Below are positions 4,956-7,470 of a DNA stretch of 7,470 nucleotides, piece by piece. The notes under the pieces are model-generated. The model was not told the DNA's origin. It saw nothing but the letters and a program-made list of their open reading frames with translations, and ran no database searches. Where the stretch lies: NCBI GenBank assembly GCA_946886425.1, contig CAMPIP010000113.1, positions 1-7,470 of the forward strand. Direction: 5' to 3'. The DNA comes from an uncultured Actinomycetes bacterium. Its GTDB lineage: Bacteria; Actinomycetota; Thermoleophilia; Solirubrobacterales; 70-9. Numbering within the stretch: position 1 is the stretch's first letter; every line of letters starts with the position of its first letter. Both the position numbers and the translations under genes were made by a program.

Positions 4956-7470
4956 CTACTTCGCGGTAAGCCAGTCGGGTCCGACCCCGACGTCGACCTC
5001 GAGCTCCGGATCGAGCTGGTAGGCGGCGCACATCTCGCGCCGCACCAGCTCGGTCGCCGTCTCCATCTCCTCGGGCGGTCCCTCGAAGAGCAGCTCGTCG
5101 TGGATCTGCAGGACCAGGCGGGTCTCCCCCCCGGTCTCCCGCAGGGCCCCCTGGCAGCGCACCATCGCCACCTTGATGATGTCGGCGGCGGTGCCCTGGA
5201 TCACGGTGTTGACGGCGAGCCGCTCGCCGAGCCGGCGGGTGTTGGGGTTGCCGGAGCGCAGCTCGGGGATCTGGCGGCGGCGGCCCATCAAAGTCGTCAC
5301 GTAGCCCTCCTCCTGGGCCCGCTCGACCACCTCCTCGCGGAAGGCGCGGACGGCCGGGAAGCGCTCCAGGTAGCGGGCGACGAATTCCTCGCCCTCCTTG
5401 CGGGGGATGTTGAGCCGGTCGGCGAGGCCGAAGCCGGTCAGCCCGTAGACGATCCCGAAGTTGACCATCTTCGCCTTCGAGCGCTGGCCGACGTCGACTT
5501 CGTCGCGGCCGATCTCGAAGACCTCGGCGGCGGTGGCGGCGTGGACGTCTTCGCCGGCGTGGAAGACGTCTTTCAGCACCTGCTCGTCGGCGACGTGGGC
5601 GAGCACCCGCAGCTCGACCTGGCTGTAGTCGGCGGAGAGCAGCAGCAGCCCCGGTTCGGCGACGAAGCAGGCCCGCACCGGGCGGCCGATCTCGGTCCGG
5701 ATCGGGATGTTCTGCAGGTTCGGGTTGGTGCTGGAGAGGCGGCCGGTCGTAGTGGCCGCCTGGTTGAAGGTGGTGTGGATGCGACCGGTCCCCGGGTCGA
5801 TCAGGTCCGGCAGCGCGTCGAGGTAGGTGCTCTTCAGCTTGCTGAGCTCGCGCCAGGACTCGATCTTCTCGACGATCGGGTGCTCGTCGCGGATCTGGGC
5901 GAGCACGCGAGCGTCGGTCGAGAAACCGGTCTTGCCGCGGCGCTTGCGGGTCAGGCCGAGCTTCTCGAAGAGGATCCGGCCGACCTGCTGCGGCGAGCCG
6001 ATCGTGAACTCCTCCTCGGCCAGCTCGAAGATCTCCTTCTCCAGGGTCTCGATCCGCTCGGCGAACCCGGCGCCGACCTCGGCGAGGCGCTCGGCGTCGA
6101 GCTTCAGTCCCTCGCGCTCCATCGCCGCCAGCACCTCGACCAGCGGCAGCTCAACCTCGCGCAGCAGCTTCTCGAGGCCCAGCTCGGCGATCCGGGGGCG
6201 CTGCTTCTCGGCCAGGGCGGCGACCAGCTGCGCCTCCTCGGCGGGCTCGAGCCCGGCCTCGGGCTCCTCGCCGAGCGCCAGCTGCTCGCCCTCCTCGCCC
6301 GCCGCCGCCTGAACTTTCTCGGCGAGGCCGATCCCGGCGTCGGCGGCCAGCTCGGTCAGCTCGTAGGTGCGGCGCTGCGGCTCCAGCAGGTAGGCGGCCA
6401 GCATCGTGTCGTGCTCGAGCCGCAGCCGCACGCCCTCGCGGGCGGCGGCGGCGAGCAGGCCGTGACGGCCGCCGCCGAGCGACTTGAGGTCGTGGCCGAC
6501 GACGCCGCGGTCGCCCAGCGCCACCGCCAACTCGTCGTGGCTGGCGGAGCCGATGACGGTGCGCTCCGGGTCGGTGGCGGCCCAGCGGTGGTCGTCGAGC
6601 GCCAGGGCGACCGGGCCGTCGCCGATGTCCCCCACCCCGCCCTCGACCGACTCGATCTCGATCTCGGTCTCGACGCTGCGCCCGGGCACCGCCTGTCCCT
6701 CCGGCAGCGCTTCTTCGAGCCGCTCCAGCACCGCCCGCAGCTCGAACTCGCGCATGAAGTCGCGCAGGGCGGCGCGGTCTGGCTCGCTTCTCATCGCCTC
6801 CTCGAGATCGACGCCGGTCTCGATGTCGTACTGCAGCGTCGCCAACTGCTTCGACATGCGGGCGTCGTCGGCGTGCTCGACCAGGTTCTGTTTGCGTTTG
6901 GCGCCGGAGATCTCCTCGACGCTGGCGAGCACCCCCTCCAGCGAGCCGAACCGCTGCAGCAGCTGCGTCGCCGTTTTCTCGCCGATCCCGGGAACGCCGG
7001 GGATGTTGTCGGAGGTGTCGCCGCGCAGCCCCATCAGGTCGGTGATCAGCTCCGGGGGAACCCCGTAGCGCTCCTCGACCGCGGCCTCGTCGTAGATCTT
7101 CGTCTCGGTGATCCCGCGCGAGGTGCTCATCACCCGCACCCCCTCGGCGACCAGCTGGTAGGCGTCGCGGTCGCCGGTCACGACCATCACCCGGATCCCC
7201 GCTTCGCGGGCCCGCTTGACCATCGAGGCGATCACGTCGTCGGCCTCGAACCCTTCGACCTTGACGTTGGTGTAGCCGAAGGCCTCGACGAGCGGCATCA
7301 GGTGCGGCCACTGCTCTCGCAACAGGTCGGGGCGCGGTTTGCGCTGGGCCTTGTAGAGGTCGTAGGTGACCTCGCGCCCGGACATCCCCGCGTCCCAGGC
7401 GACCACCACCCCCGCCGGGTGATGCTCGTCGATGACTTTCACCAGCATCGAGGCGAGCCCGTAGATCGCG
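4956..7470 (-). CDS. polA: DNA polymerase I, 5' end cut by window
   Basis: Fills gaps and removes RNA primers in lagging-strand synthesis and excision repair. 837 codons are visible; the start (probably some 20–30 codons, including the first nuclease Asp) lies beyond the right edge, since frame continues upstream of ATG 7448 as AIYGLAS. The 5'-3' nuclease domain shows FEADD (7250–7236), VVTGDRDAYQL, and the helix-hairpin segment GDTSDNIPGVPGIGEKTA. The middle 3'-5' exonuclease-like domain has lost its metal-binding acids. The polymerase domain has the TTTGRLSS and NPNLQNIP segment, motif A SADYSQVELR (Asp codon 5630–5628), the O-helix R…K…F (Arg codon 5483–5481, Phe codon 5459–5457) and YG, and motif C QIHDELLFE (HDE codons 5102–5094). 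Phe at the O-helix site predicts discrimination against dideoxynucleotides, as in E. coli Pol I. The stop is TAG at 4958–4956. No frameshift is seen. Confidence 0.98.
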   Translation of the reverse strand, partial: AIYGLASMLVKVIDEHHPAGVVVAWDAGMSGREVTYDLYKAQRKPRPDLLREQWPHLMPLVEAFGYTNVKVEGFEADDVIASMVKRAREAGIRVMVVTGDRDAYQLVAEGVRVMSTSRGITETKIYDEAAVEERYGVPPELITDLMGLRGDTSDNIPGVPGIGEKTATQLLQRFGSLEGVLASVEEISGAKRKQNLVEHADDARMSKQLATLQYDIETGVDLEEAMRSEPDRAALRDFMREFELRAVLERLEEALPEGQAVPGRSVETEIEIESVEGGVGDIGDGPVALALDDHRWAATDPERTVIGSASHDELAVALGDRGVVGHDLKSLGGGRHGLLAAAAREGVRLRLEHDTMLAAYLLEPQRRTYELTELAADAGIGLAEKVQAAAGEEGEQLALGEEPEAGLEPAEEAQLVAALAEKQRPRIAELGLEKLLREVELPLVEVLAAMEREGLKLDAERLAEVGAGFAERIETLEKEIFELAEEEFTIGSPQQVGRILFEKLGLTRKRRGKTGFSTDARVLAQIRDEHPIVEKIESWRELSKLKSTYLDALPDLIDPGTGRIHTTFNQAATTTGRLSSTNPNLQNIPIRTEIGRPVRACFVAEPGLLLLSADYSQVELRVLAHVADEQVLKDVFHAGEDVHAATAAEVFEIGRDEVDVGQRSKAKMVNFGIVYGLTGFGLADRLNIPRKEGEEFVARYLERFPAVRAFREEVVERAQEEGYVTTLMGRRRQIPELRSGNPNTRRLGERLAVNTVIQGTAADIIKVAMVRCQGALRETGGETRLVLQIHDELLFEGPPEEMETATELVRREMCAAYQLDPELEVDVGVGPDWLTAK

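Noticed and set aside
1..7470. Mobile elements, CRISPR arrays or phage genes.
   Set aside because: No transposase, integrase, regularly spaced repeats or flanking direct repeats were seen, including at the edges of the block between polA and rpsA.

Overview
The window is very GC-rich chromosomal DNA with dense coding and long antisense shadow frames. A polA–rpsA–coaE set all on the minus strand is the gene order I know from Actinomycetota (polA, rpsA and coaE are consecutive in Mycobacterium tuberculosis). The wording of the PolA, S1 and secreted proteins looks most like deep-branching Actinomycetota such as Thermoleophilia/Solirubrobacterales. That taxonomic placement is inference; no marker RNA is present.

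Layout, right to left along the minus strand: polA (7470 to 4956, 5' end cut by the window edge); a YdcZ-type small membrane transporter (4250 to 3813); rpsA for ribosomal protein S1 (2607 to 1120); coaE (1105 to 527); and a membrane-anchored lytic transglycosylase (530 to 1, 3' end cut). rpsA, coaE and the transglycosylase look like one operon: there is a 14-bp gap, then an ATGA stop/start overlap. On the plus strand are two genes: a geranylgeranyl-reductase-like FAD oxidoreductase (2703 to 3902) and a small secreted Asp/His/Arg-rich protein (4503 to 4946).

The core genes serve DNA repair and Okazaki-fragment processing (PolA), translation (S1), coenzyme A synthesis (CoaE) and peptidoglycan turnover. 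The roughly 2.3-kb block between polA and rpsA (oxidoreductase, YdcZ transporter, secreted protein) interrupts the usual polA–rpsA adjacency and is the accessory part. Its genes run in mixed directions: the oxidoreductase and ydcZ overlap tail to tail by 90 bp, and the secreted-protein gene and polA end 9 bp apart.

The most interesting non-coding stretch is the 252-bp divergent gap at 4251–4502. Upstream of ydcZ it holds a 7-bp inverted repeat whose minus-strand loop looks like a tRNA T-loop, and a 5-bp hairpin that covers the ydcZ ribosome-binding site and the first base of its start codon. I found no mobile element, CRISPR array, complete tRNA or rRNA, and no convincing intrinsic terminator. 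I did not find a clearly new multi-gene system; the best candidates are the possible structured ydcZ leader and the secreted protein with its charged insert.
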